A stretch of 13,350 bases of DNA from Oscillibacter sp. (lineage in GTDB: Bacteria; Bacillota; Clostridia; Oscillospirales; Oscillospiraceae): the NCBI GenBank assembly GCA_003522105.1, contig DPGF01000011.1, positions 1 to 13,350 of the forward strand. Direction: 5' to 3'. The first letter of the stretch is position 1. Every line of letters starts with the position of its first letter. Positions 1-6,730 of the stretch are shown in pieces. A program made the position numbers and the translations under genes. The notes under the pieces are model-generated. The model saw nothing but the letters and a program-made list of their open reading frames with translations. It did not search any database and was not told the origin of the DNA.

Positions 1-797
1 GCGCGCGTGATCTCGCGGGCGCGGTCGGGGCGGTAGTTGAAGAAGATGACCGAATCGTTGTCGGAGATCATGCCGTCCTTGTCGCAGACAATGGGCTCGA
101 CGAATTCGTCCGTCACGCCGTTTTTGTAGCTCTCCTCAATGGCGTGGATCGGGTCGGGATCCTGCACACCCTCGCCGTAAACGAGCGCGTCGTAAGCGTT
201 CTCCAGGCGGTCCCAGCGCTTGTCGCGATCCATCGCGTAGTAGCGGCCCATGACGGTCGCGATCTTGCCGACGCCGAGCTCCTTGCACTTTTCCATGGTC
301 TTTGCGACAAAGTCGCGGCCGGAGGTCGGGGGCGTGTCGCGCCCGTCGAGGAAGGCGTGGATATACACACGCTTTAAGCCCTTGATGTGCGCCATCTTCA
401 AAAGCGCATAGAGGTGGTCGAGCGTGGAATGCACGCCGCCGTCGGAATGCAGACCGTAAAGATGCAGCGCCGAGCCTTTTGCAAGGCAGTCGTCCATCGC
501 CTTGTTGTAGGCGGGGTTTTCGAAAAATGTGCCGTCCTCGATGGAACGGGTGATGCGCGGCAGATCCTGGAACACGATGCGGCCGCCGCCGATGTTGGTG
601 TGGCCGACCTCGCTGTTGCCCATCTGCCCGTCGGGCAGACCCACGTCAAGGCCGGAGGCCTTGAGCGTCGTGTGGGCATACTCGGAAAAAAGACCGTCGA
701 GCACGGGGGTGTTGGCAGCGCGCACCGCGTTGCCGACGGTATCGTTGGACAGGCCGAAGCCGTCCATAATGATCAATGTGGTCGGAGCTTTATTCAT
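1..797 (-). CDS. gpmI: 2,3-bisphosphoglycerate-independent phosphoglycerate mutase, 3' end missing
   Basis: This cytoplasmic, metal-dependent enzyme interconverts 3-phosphoglycerate and 2-phosphoglycerate in lower glycolysis. About 265 N-terminal residues are present of a family length near 510; the gene continues past base 1. The start ATG (797-795) follows a GGAGAG ribosome binding site. Visible family signatures are IIMDGFGL with the metal ligand Asp12, NSEVGHTNIGGGR with the phosphoryl-accepting Ser62, HSDGGVHS, HAFLDGRDTPP, GRYYAMDRD and, near the edge, FFNYRPDRAREI with substrate-binding arginines. The second half of the metal site lies outside the window. It follows tpiA by 22 bases, so pgk, tpiA and gpmI encode consecutive or near-consecutive glycolytic steps and are probably co-transcribed. 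The identification rests on motifs read directly and is very secure. Confidence 0.97.
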   Translation of the reverse strand, partial: MNKAPTTLIIMDGFGLSNDTVGNAVRAANTPVLDGLFSEYAHTTLKASGLDVGLPDGQMGNSEVGHTNIGGGRIVFQDLPRITRSIEDGTFFENPAYNKAMDDCLAKGSALHLYGLHSDGGVHSTLDHLYALLKMAHIKGLKRVYIHAFLDGRDTPPTSGRDFVAKTMEKCKELGVGKIATVMGRYYAMDRDKRWDRLENAYDALVYGEGVQDPDPIHAIEESYKNGVTDEFVEPIVCDKDGMISDNDSVIFFNYRPDRAREITR

Positions 798-819
798 AAG
801 CTGCTCTCTCCTTTTCCTG

Positions 820-1593
820 TCAATCCTGGTTAGCGGCGTGAACGATCTCCATCAGCGAATTGGGTTCGAGCGACGCGCCGCCGATCAATCCGCCGTCGAT
901 ATCCTCGTGGGAGAGGAGCTCGCGCGCGTTTTCACTCTTCATCGAGCCGCCGTACTGAACGGTCACGCTGCGGGCAACGCGCGCGCCGTACTGTGCGCGG
1001 ATCAGCGCGCGGATATAGGTGCAGACCTCGGCAGCCTGCTCGCCCGTGGCGGTTTTGCCCGTGCCGATCGCCCAGATGGGCTCATAGGCAATGACGCAGC
1101 GGCGCATCTGCTCGGCGCTCACACCGGCAAGGGCGCTCTTCACCTGAAGGGCGATGAGCTCCATCGTCACGCCCATCTCACGCTGATTCAGGCTCTCGCC
1201 CACACAGATGATGGGATTCAGGCCGGCGCTCAGCGCGGCATGTACTTTCTTGTTGACGATCTCATCGGTCTCGCCGAAGAGGGCGCGGCGCTCGCTGTGA
1301 CCGACGATAACATAGCGCACGCCGAGATCGGCGAGCATATCGGCAGAAATTTCACCGGTGTAGGCGCCGCTCTTTTCGAAGTAAACGTTCTGCGCGCCCA
1401 CGGCAATGCGGCTGTCCTTGAAGGCGCGCACGGCGGCACTCAGGTCGGCGGCGGGCACGCACACGACGATGTCGCACCACTTGGTCTTGGGAAGAATGGC
1501 CTTGAACTGTTCGGCAAAGGCCTTGGTCTCGCTGGGGGTCTTGTTCATTTTCCAGTTGCCTGCAATGATGGTTTTACGGTATCTGCGATTCAT
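820..1593 (-). CDS. tpiA: Triose-phosphate isomerase
   Basis: It interconverts dihydroxyacetone phosphate and glyceraldehyde 3-phosphate in the cytoplasm. At 257 residues it is close to the usual 250. The TIM-barrel signatures are complete: AGNWKMNKT with Asn13 and Lys15, VIVGHSERR with the catalytic His99, AYEPIWAIGTGK with the catalytic Glu171 opening the flexible loop, YGGSM (214-218) and DGGLIGGASL (233-242), which forms the phosphate site. The ATG at 1593 is preceded by AGGAG; the few residues before the first beta strand are normal for the family. It lies 73 bases after pgk and 22 before gpmI on the same strand, consistent with one operon. The pgk-tpiA gap holds only a weak AT-rich hairpin (1647-1664) and no convincing promoter on the minus strand. 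Confidence 0.98.
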   Translation of the reverse strand: MNRRYRKTIIAGNWKMNKTPSETKAFAEQFKAILPKTKWCDIVVCVPAADLSAAVRAFKDSRIAVGAQNVYFEKSGAYTGEISADMLADLGVRYVIVGHSERRALFGETDEIVNKKVHAALSAGLNPIICVGESLNQREMGVTMELIALQVKSALAGVSAEQMRRCVIAYEPIWAIGTGKTATGEQAAEVCTYIRALIRAQYGARVARSVTVQYGGSMKSENARELLSHEDIDGGLIGGASLEPNSLMEIVHAANQD

Positions 1594-1666
1594 GGTGGGT
1601 CTTTTCTCCTGTTACTGTCTAAGTCTAAGATCTATGCGAATATTTGAAAATCAATGATGATTTTTC

Positions 1667-2935
1667 TCACTTGTCCAGAAGGCAGGCAACGCCCGGAAGC
1701 TCCTTGCCTTCAAGGAACTCGAGCGACGCGCCGCCGCCGGTGGAGATGTGCGTGATCTTGTCGGCAAAGCCGAGCTGCTCGGCAGCCGCCGCGCTGTCGC
1801 CGCCGCCGATGATGGTGACCGCGCCGCTCTCGGCGAGCGCCTTGGCCATGGCCTTGGTGCCGGTTGCAAAGGCGGGGAACTCAAAAACGCCCATGGGGCC
1901 GTTCCAGACGATCGTGCCCGCGCCCTGCGTCGCTTTGCAGAAAAGTTCGATGGTCTCAGGGCCGATGTCCATGCCCATCATATCGGCGGGAATATGCATC
2001 GCGTCGACGACGTGGGGCTCCGCGTCGGCGGCAAACTCCGTCGCCGCGACGGTATCGACCGGCAGCAGGAGCTTGACGCCCTTCTGCTTTGCCTTTTCGA
2101 TCATTTCGAGCGCGTAGGCGCACTTGTCTTCTTCCAAAAGGGACTTGCCGATCTCGCCGCCCTGCGCCTTGGAGAAGGTGTAGGCCATGCCGCCGCCGAT
2201 GATGACGGTGTCGGCCTTGTCGAGGAGGTTATTGATGACGGCGATCTTGTCGCTGACCTTCGCGCCGCCGAGCACGGCGACGAACGGGCGCTTGGGATCG
2301 TCGAGCGCCTTGCCCATGACCTCAAGCTCCTTGGCAACAAGGAAACCGGACACGGCGGGAAGATACGCCGCTACGCCCGCGGTGGAGGCATGGGCGCGGT
2401 GCACCGTGCCGAACGCGTCGGACACATACAGCTCCGCCATGGCGGCGAGCGCCTTGGCAAGCGCGGGGTCGTTCTTCGTCTCGCCCGGCTCGAAGCGGGT
2501 ATTTTCAAGCAGCATGATCTCGCCGCCCTTGAGCGCCGCAGCTTTGGCTCTCGCGTCCTCACCGACGACGTCGTGGGCGAAGATGACGGGCTTGCCCAAG
2601 AGCTTTGAAAGATGCTCCGCCACAGGGGCGAGCGTCAGCTTTTCAAGGGACTTTTTCCACTTTTCCTCCGTGAGCGTTGCGGGATCCTTGCCCTTTTCCG
2701 TCTGCTTTTTGACCCACTTGTCGAACTTTGCTTCGGGCTTTCCGAGGTGGGAGCAGGCGATGACCGCCGCGCCGTGGTCGAGCAGGTACCGAATGGTCGG
2801 CAGCGCCGCCACGATACGCTTATCCGAAGTGATCGCGCCGGTCTCCTTGTCCTGGGGAACGTTGAAATCGCAGCGCAGCAGCACCTTCTTACCGCTCACG
2901 TCTACATCGCAAACCGTTTTCTTATTATAATTCAT
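1667..2935 (-). CDS. pgk: Phosphoglycerate kinase
   Basis: It transfers the acyl phosphate of 1,3-bisphosphoglycerate to ADP, giving ATP and 3-phosphoglycerate. The N-terminal substrate lobe shows LLRCDFNVP (19-27), CSHLGKP (61-67), LLENTRFEPGETKNDP (142-157) and DAFGTVHRAHAST (173-185). The C-terminal nucleotide lobe shows LGGAKVSDKI (222-231), DIGPETIELF (323-332), VWNGPMGVFE (343-352) and the GGGD phosphate loop (377-380). At 422 residues it is longer than the usual 390-400; the excess is a lysine-rich stretch at about 70-98, after HLGKP, where most relatives go quickly to the SLAPVA helix. The HLGRP arginine is lysine here, a conservative change. The start has a strong GAGGAGG site just upstream. 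The gene follows trmL by 64 bases. No gap (glyceraldehyde-3-phosphate dehydrogenase) gene precedes it, although gap-pgk is a common order in this phylum. Confidence 0.98.
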   Translation of the reverse strand: MNYNKKTVCDVDVSGKKVLLRCDFNVPQDKETGAITSDKRIVAALPTIRYLLDHGAAVIACSHLGKPEAKFDKWVKKQTEKGKDPATLTEEKWKKSLEKLTLAPVAEHLSKLLGKPVIFAHDVVGEDARAKAAALKGGEIMLLENTRFEPGETKNDPALAKALAAMAELYVSDAFGTVHRAHASTAGVAAYLPAVSGFLVAKELEVMGKALDDPKRPFVAVLGGAKVSDKIAVINNLLDKADTVIIGGGMAYTFSKAQGGEIGKSLLEEDKCAYALEMIEKAKQKGVKLLLPVDTVAATEFAADAEPHVVDAMHIPADMMGMDIGPETIELFCKATQGAGTIVWNGPMGVFEFPAFATGTKAMAKALAESGAVTIIGGGDSAAAAEQLGFADKITHISTGGGASLEFLEGKELPGVACLLDK

Positions 2936-2982
2936 ATTGTTTCCTCCTCATAATGTACACATACGATTTGGTTACTCATTTT

Positions 2983-2998
2983 GAAACGAAACCGTTTC
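2983..2998. promoter_or_regulatory. Inverted repeat upstream of pgk, candidate operator
   Basis: A perfect 16-base inverted repeat, GAAACG-aaac-CGTTTC, lies in the 64-base gap between trmL and pgk, 48-63 bases before the pgk start. It does not match the CcpA cre consensus and has no T tract, so it is neither an obvious catabolite site nor a terminator. A poor sigma-A-like pair (TTTCAA at 2986-2981, 17 bp, TATGTG at 2963-2958) overlaps its edge. The symmetry is seen directly; a regulatory role is inference. Confidence 0.3.
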
Positions 2999-2999
2999 C

Positions 3000-3494
3000 C
3001 TACGGGGTTTCCAGCATCTCTCCCTCATGCTTGAGTCCGGGAAAGTCCGTCTGCCGCAGCGCCTCATACGTCAGGATCGCCACGGAGTTGGAAAGGTTCA
3101 GACTGCGCGCCTCCGCACGCATCGGCAGGCGGATGCAGCGCTCATAGTGCGCCTTGCGGAAAGGCTCCGGCAGGCCCGCTGTCTCTTTTCCGAAGAAGAG
3201 CCAGCAGCCGTCGCGAAACTCTGCCTGGCAATAGTCCCGGGGCGCTTTGGTCGTTGCGAGCCAACAGTCGTTTTCCGCTTCGGGGTGTTTTGCAAAAAGG
3301 TCCGCCAGATTTTCATACACGCTGATATCCACCAGATACCAGTAATCCAGTCCCGCGCGCTTGACCGCACGGTCGGAAATATCGAACCCGAGGGGCTTTA
3401 CGAGGTGCAGGTGCGCTCCCGTAGCGGCACAGGTACGCGCGATATTGCCGCAATTCTGCGGGATCTCCGGCTCGACGAGCACGATATTCAGCAT
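3000..3494 (-). CDS. trmL: tRNA (cytidine/uridine-34-2'-O)-methyltransferase, SPOUT family
   Basis: It methylates the ribose of the wobble nucleotide (position 34) of certain leucine tRNAs using S-adenosylmethionine. The product has 164 residues, a typical TrmL length with no RNA-binding extension. Signatures are VEPEIPQNCGNIARTCAATG (8-27), KPLGFDISDRAVKRAGLDYW (33-52), LFFGKETAGLP (99-109) and RLPMRAEARSLNLSNSVAIL (122-141), the last two forming the SPOUT trefoil-knot cofactor site. An in-frame ATG 20 codons upstream (3554) is rejected as the start: the chosen ATG follows a near-perfect GGAGGAGG site, the conserved protein begins right there, and the longer form would overlap the promoter. 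It is the first gene of the minus-strand run into pgk-tpiA-gpmI. Confidence 0.94.
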   Translation of the reverse strand: MLNIVLVEPEIPQNCGNIARTCAATGAHLHLVKPLGFDISDRAVKRAGLDYWYLVDISVYENLADLFAKHPEAENDCWLATTKAPRDYCQAEFRDGCWLFFGKETAGLPEPFRKAHYERCIRLPMRAEARSLNLSNSVAILTYEALRQTDFPGLKHEGEMLETP

Positions 3495-3525
3495 GACAGC
3501 ACCTCCTCCACGCGAAAGTTTTATC

Positions 3526-3554
3526 ATTGTACCGCAAAAATATTGCGAATTCAA
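3526..3554 (-). promoter_or_regulatory. Sigma-A promoter for trmL and probably pgk-tpiA-gpmI
   Basis: On the minus strand, TTGAAT (3554-3549) and TACAAT (3531-3526) are separated by exactly 17 bases. The predicted start of transcription near 3519 gives a leader of about 25 bases ahead of the trmL ATG. Because the trmL-pgk gap holds no terminator, this promoter may also serve the glycolytic genes. Confidence 0.75.
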
Positions 3555-3663
3555 CCAAAAAAGCAGCCTTTTGAAACGAAATTTCTAAAATGTGAAAGTG
3601 AAGGCCGCGAATTAAAAAATTTTTGTTTTTTTTGTGAGAAAAGGTGGATTTTTCGGGCAGCTT

Positions 3664-3672
3664 TGCTATAAT
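3664..3672 (+). promoter_or_regulatory. Extended -10 promoter for glmU-prs
   Basis: TGCTATAAT is a perfect extended -10 element. The best -35 at normal spacing (GTGGAT or TGGATT near 3644-3650) is poor, as is common with extended -10 promoters. Transcription would begin near 3679. The promoter diverges from that of trmL; the roughly 100 bases between them (3555-3663) are AT-rich, including a run of A then T at 3613-3633, and contain no gene. Confidence 0.75.
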
Positions 3673-3718
3673 GGCCTTAATACACTGCAAGTGAAGTGGA
3701 GAAGGGAGATGAACCCCA

Positions 3719-4858
3719 ATGGATCAGAAGCTGGCCGTTCTCTTTATGCCGGACGATATGACCCTGACAAAAGAAAAAACGCCGCTGATGCTCAGACCCA
3801 TTTTGTTCTGCCCCATTCTCACGTGGATGGTCGAAGAACTGATGGGGCAAGGTGTCGAGCGGTTTTTCATTGTCTCTGACGTGCGCGCGCACGACATCAT
3901 GCGCCCTTATATCCCCGAGCAGGCCGACGTCACCTATGTTGACGGGGCGAAGCACGGGGAGGAACTGCTGAAGCTCCTCAAGGGCGAAAAGGGCAGCGTG
4001 CTCATCGTCAACGGCGCGGTGCTGCCCGTGGGCGTGTTTTCCGGCGGCGCGGTCTACTCTGCGGAGGCCGCGGAGTGCTGCAAGGTACTCAAAGAGCACG
4101 GCGCATTTGCCGCCTTCCCCAAGGGGGCGGAGATCACAAAAGGCTTTCTTCCCGTGGGCGACGATGAGGAGATCCGGAGCGCCCAGGATATGTGCCGCCG
4201 CAAGATCGCCGACAAGCATTTTGCCGCGGGCGTTTCCATCATGGACGCGAACAACACCTACATCGATCCCCGTGTGACCATCGGCAGCGGCACGGTCATT
4301 CTCCCCGGCACGATCCTGCGCGGCAGGACGGTCATCGGGAAAAACTGCACCATCGGCCCGAACACCATGATCCGCGACTGCGTGATCGGCGACGAGACGG
4401 AAGTCAACGCCTCGCAGCTCAACGAAAGCCGCATCGGCAGCCACACGAACGTGGGGCCGTTTGCCTATGTGCGCCCGAATTCGACGATCGGCGACCATGT
4501 CAAGGTCGGCGACTTTGTCGAGATCAAAAACAGCGTCATCGGCAACGGCACGAAGATCTCGCACCTGACCTATGTTGGCGACAGCGACTGCGGCGAGCGC
4601 ATCAACTTCGGCTGCGGCACGGTGACGACGAATTACGACGGCTTTAAAAAATTCCGCTGCACGATCGGCGACGACGCCTTCATCGGCTGCAACACCAACC
4701 TCATCGCCCCCGTCACGGTCGGCAGCGGCAGCTACATCGCCGCCGGCTCCACCATCACCGACGAGGTGCCCGCGGATTCCCTTGCCCTGGCGCGTTCCCG
4801 CCAGGTCAACAAGCCCGGCTGGGCGGTGACGTGGCGCGCAGCGCACGAAAAAAAGTAA
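3719..4858 (+). CDS. glmU: GlmU-type glucosamine-1-phosphate N-acetyltransferase with degenerate uridyltransferase domain
   Basis: GlmU normally acetylates glucosamine-1-phosphate and then joins the product to UTP, giving UDP-GlcNAc for peptidoglycan. Residues 160-379 are typical: the linker helix (RRKIADKHFAAGVSIMD), hexapeptide repeats of the left-handed beta helix, VRPNSTIGDHVKVGDFVEIK (251-270), SHLTYVGD with the catalytic histidine (His282, equivalent to E. coli His363), TNYDG (304-308), and a final SRQVNKPGW. Residues 1-159 are abnormal. There is no LAAGxGTRM nucleotide loop, the conserved lysine of LPKVLH is absent (TPLMLRP instead), and the metal-binding Asp of the GDVPL motif is replaced (VNGAVLP, Ala100). 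Total length is 379 against about 455. The start has GGGAG ten bases upstream. Position before prs, as in Bacillus, marks it as the glmU orthologue. I infer acetyltransferase activity only. Confidence 0.88.
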   Translation: MDQKLAVLFMPDDMTLTKEKTPLMLRPILFCPILTWMVEELMGQGVERFFIVSDVRAHDIMRPYIPEQADVTYVDGAKHGEELLKLLKGEKGSVLIVNGAVLPVGVFSGGAVYSAEAAECCKVLKEHGAFAAFPKGAEITKGFLPVGDDEEIRSAQDMCRRKIADKHFAAGVSIMDANNTYIDPRVTIGSGTVILPGTILRGRTVIGKNCTIGPNTMIRDCVIGDETEVNASQLNESRIGSHTNVGPFAYVRPNSTIGDHVKVGDFVEIKNSVIGNGTKISHLTYVGDSDCGERINFGCGTVTTNYDGFKKFRCTIGDDAFIGCNTNLIAPVTVGSGSYIAAGSTITDEVPADSLALARSRQVNKPGWAVTWRAAHEKK

Positions 4859-4897
4859 CTTCATAAATTTATCAATAAACAAGAGGAGTACTTCAAC

Positions 4898-5866
4898 ATG
4901 ATCTCTCACGGTAAGGACATCAAGATTTTCACCGGCAACGCAAACCCCAAACTGGCAGCTGACATCTGCAGGATCATCGGCACCAAGCTCGGCGAGAGCG
5001 AGGTCAAGAGCTTCGCTGACGGCGAGGCTTCCGTCTCCCTGTACGAGACCGTGCGCGGCAGCGACGTGTTCCTCGTTCAGTCCACCTGCAAGCCCGTCAA
5101 CGACAGCCTGATGGAGCTTCTCATCATGGTCGATGCCTGCCGCCGCGCTTCCGCCGGCCGCATCACCGCCGTCATGCCCTACTTCGGCTATGCCCGTCAG
5201 GACCGCAAGGCCAAGAGCCGTGACCCCATCTCCGCCAAGCTCGTCGCCAACATGCTCGTCGCCGCCGGTGTTGACCGCGTGCTGACGATGGACCTGCACG
5301 CCAACCAGATCCAGGGCTTCTTCGATATTCCCGTGGATAACCTCTTCGGCAACCCCATCTTCGTCGACTACTACGCCAAGAAGTTCGGCTCCGTCTGCGA
5401 GGACATGGTCGTCGTCTCCCCCGACGTCGGCTCCGTCGCCCGCGCCCGTACCTTCGCCCAGAAGCTGCACATGAACCTCGCCATCGTCGATAAGCGCCGC
5501 CAGAAGGCCAACCAGTGCGAAGTCATGAACGTCATCGGCGACGTTGCCGGCAAGGAGTGCATCCTCTTCGACGATATGGTCGATACCGCCGGCTCCCTCT
5601 GCAACGCTGCCAAGGCCATCGTTGAGGTCGGCGGCGCGAAGAAGGTCTACGCCTGCGCTTCCCACGGCGTTCTCTCCGGCCCCGCGCTCGAGCGTCTTGC
5701 CAACAGCAACATCGAGGAGCTGGCTCTGCTCGACACCATTCCCGCCCCCGTCGGCGACGATGAGCTTGCTAAGTCCCGCATCAAGTACCTGACCGTTGCG
5801 CCCATGTTCGCCGAGGCGATCGAGCGCACCTATCAGGAGATCTCCATCGCGAAGCTCTTCAACTGA
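4898..5866 (+). CDS. prs: Ribose-phosphate pyrophosphokinase (PRPP synthase, class I)
   Basis: It makes PRPP from ribose 5-phosphate and ATP for purine, pyrimidine, NAD, histidine and tryptophan synthesis. The 322-residue length is typical. Visible signatures are FADGEASV (39-46), YFGYARQDRK (95-104) of the ATP site, MDLHANQIQGFFDIPVDNL (131-149) with the metal/ATP histidine His134, KRRQKAN (199-205) of the catalytic flexible loop, and the PRPP loop DDMVDTAGS (225-233). It begins 39 bases after glmU behind an AGAGGAG site, so the two are probably one transcript; glmU-prs adjacency is widespread in Firmicutes. Codon choice is noticeably more biased (GCC, GTC, TCC, CGT) than in glmU or mfd, as in a highly expressed gene. 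The rplY/ctc gene that follows prs in Bacillus is absent. Confidence 0.98.
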   Translation: MISHGKDIKIFTGNANPKLAADICRIIGTKLGESEVKSFADGEASVSLYETVRGSDVFLVQSTCKPVNDSLMELLIMVDACRRASAGRITAVMPYFGYARQDRKAKSRDPISAKLVANMLVAAGVDRVLTMDLHANQIQGFFDIPVDNLFGNPIFVDYYAKKFGSVCEDMVVVSPDVGSVARARTFAQKLHMNLAIVDKRRQKANQCEVMNVIGDVAGKECILFDDMVDTAGSLCNAAKAIVEVGGAKKVYACASHGVLSGPALERLANSNIEELALLDTIPAPVGDDELAKSRIKYLTVAPMFAEAIERTYQEISIAKLFN

Positions 5867-6081
5867 TCCGAACGGATCGGCGAGAAAAGCTTGCTTTGGC
5901 CTGCCGCACGAAAGCACGGCCTTTCGCGCAGCACGGAAATACTGCAACGAAAAGGGGGTATTCTCTTCCGAAGAGAATACCCCCTCCCTTTTGACCGGCG
6001 GCGCTTTGCGCCGCAGTTCCCTCCGCGCCCGCGCGGAAAGAAAATTTCCCCCCGGTCGGGGAAGCATTGAGGATAGTGATT
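5867..6081. other. Hairpin-rich prs-pth intergenic region
   Basis: These 215 bases hold no plausible gene but many short palindromes: GATCCG/CGGATC (5865-5878, overlapping the prs stop), CGAAAG/CTTTCG (5909-5926), the long central stem (5953-5985), GCGGCGC/GCGCCGC (5998-6014), TCCGCGC/GCGCGGA (6022-6037) and TTCCCC/GGGGAA (6046-6063). No sigma-A promoter for pth is evident. The reading frames crossing it on the minus strand are shadows of the palindromes. Confidence 0.7.
5953..5985 (+). repeat. Intergenic hairpin, copy 1 of a repeated element, possible terminator
   Basis: A 15-bp perfect stem (AGGGGGTATTCTCTT with its complement) closes a 3-base CCG loop and is followed by CCCTTTTG. The stem core ATTCTCTT-CCGAAG-GAAT and the downstream GACC...GGCGGC recur at the hairpin after the isomerase gene (11532-11571), which argues for a dispersed element and not two independent terminators. 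On the minus strand the stem is followed directly by CTTTTC, so it could work in either direction. How fully it terminates prs transcription is unknown. Confidence 0.6.
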
Positions 6082-6663
6082 ATGATTTTCAAAAAATTGG
6101 GCTCGCCGGAATGGCTGCTGGTCTGCCTTGGCAACTATGGCCGCGAGTATGAAAACACCCGCCACAACATCGGCTTTATGACCGCGGAGCGCCTGATCGA
6201 CAAGCGGAATCTGCGCTGCAACCGCTTACGCTTCCGCGCGCTGACGGAGGTGATCGAATTCGGCGGGGCAAACGTTCTTCTGATGATGCCGCAGACGTAT
6301 ATGAACCTCTCCGGCGAGGCGGTGGGCGAGGCGGCGCGCTTTTATAAGATCCCCGCCGACCACGTGATCGTCATTTCCGACGATATTGCCCTCCCGCTCG
6401 GCAAGATCCGCGTGCGCGGCAGCGGCAGCGCGGGCGGCCACAACGGTCTCAAGAACATCATCGCCCACCTTGGCACCGACAAATTCCCGCGCGTAAAGGT
6501 CGGCGTGGGCGCGCCGGAGCACGACATCGTCGACTGGGTCATCGGCTCGTTCTCTGCGCAGGAGCGCAAGGTCATCGACGGTTTGCTCGACCGCGTGATC
6601 GACGCGGCGGAGTGCATCATCACCGACGGCGTGATGAGCGCGCAGAACCGCTACAACGGCTGA
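6082..6663 (+). CDS. pth: Peptidyl-tRNA hydrolase
   Basis: It cleaves the ester bond of peptidyl-tRNAs released from stalled ribosomes, recycling tRNA in the cytoplasm. The 193-residue product is a normal Pth1 length. Motifs are LVCLGNYGREYENTRHNIGF (13-32) containing the catalytic His28, MPQTYMNLSG around residue 70, the DD of SDDIALPLG, and RGSGSAGGHNGLKNIIAHLG, the tRNA-facing GGHNG segment. The usual GLGNPG is LGNYG, a mild change. The ATG at 6082 is chosen over the TTG at 6067 and GTG at 6076 because GAGG lies nine bases before it and family proteins start just ahead of the first beta strand. It sits between prs and mfd, the Bacillus spoVC position. Confidence 0.96.
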   Translation: MIFKKLGSPEWLLVCLGNYGREYENTRHNIGFMTAERLIDKRNLRCNRLRFRALTEVIEFGGANVLLMMPQTYMNLSGEAVGEAARFYKIPADHVIVISDDIALPLGKIRVRGSGSAGGHNGLKNIIAHLGTDKFPRVKVGVGAPEHDIVDWVIGSFSAQERKVIDGLLDRVIDAAECIITDGVMSAQNRYNG

Positions 6664-6695
6664 GCAGTTTCCCGTCAAAATTTATAAAATCGGCA

Positions 6696-6723
6696 TAGAC
6701 TTTTCTTAGAAAGGCTATATAAT
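6696..6723 (+). promoter_or_regulatory. Probable sigma-A promoter for mfd
   Basis: TAGACT (6696-6701) and a perfect TATAAT (6718-6723) are separated by 16 bases; transcription would start near 6730. The spacer contains the small palindrome TTTCT-T-AGAAA (6702-6712), a possible operator. The promoter lies in the 144-base gap after pth, so mfd and the isomerase gene may be transcribed independently of prs-pth. Confidence 0.6.
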
Positions 6724-6730
6724 AAAAACG

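Noticed and set aside
529..1647. A 372-codon plus-strand frame over gpmI and tpiA
   Set aside because: It is the complement of two unmistakable genes and has no domain signature; long antisense frames are expected at this GC content.
1594..1666. A terminator or promoter between pgk and tpiA
   Set aside because: Only a 7-bp AT-rich stem (AAAATCA/TGATTTT) is present, without a T tract in the direction of transcription, and the promoter-like TTGATT has no acceptable -10 partner.
2981..2998. A CcpA catabolite-repression (cre) site before pgk
   Set aside because: The palindrome GAAACG-aaac-CGTTTC cannot be aligned with the cre consensus without shifting the central CG, so it is reported only as an unassigned inverted repeat.
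2936..2999. A sigma-A promoter directly before pgk
   Set aside because: The best pair (TTTCAA, 17 bp, TATGTG) matches the consensus poorly, and a TACATT alternative would start transcription at the ribosome binding site. Not strong enough to list separately.
3677..6067. A 796-codon open frame on the minus strand across glmU, prs and their flanks
   Set aside because: It is antisense to two clear genes, has low-complexity Asp/Val/Gly/His composition typical of the complement of GC-rich codons, no recognisable domain and no suitable ribosome binding site.
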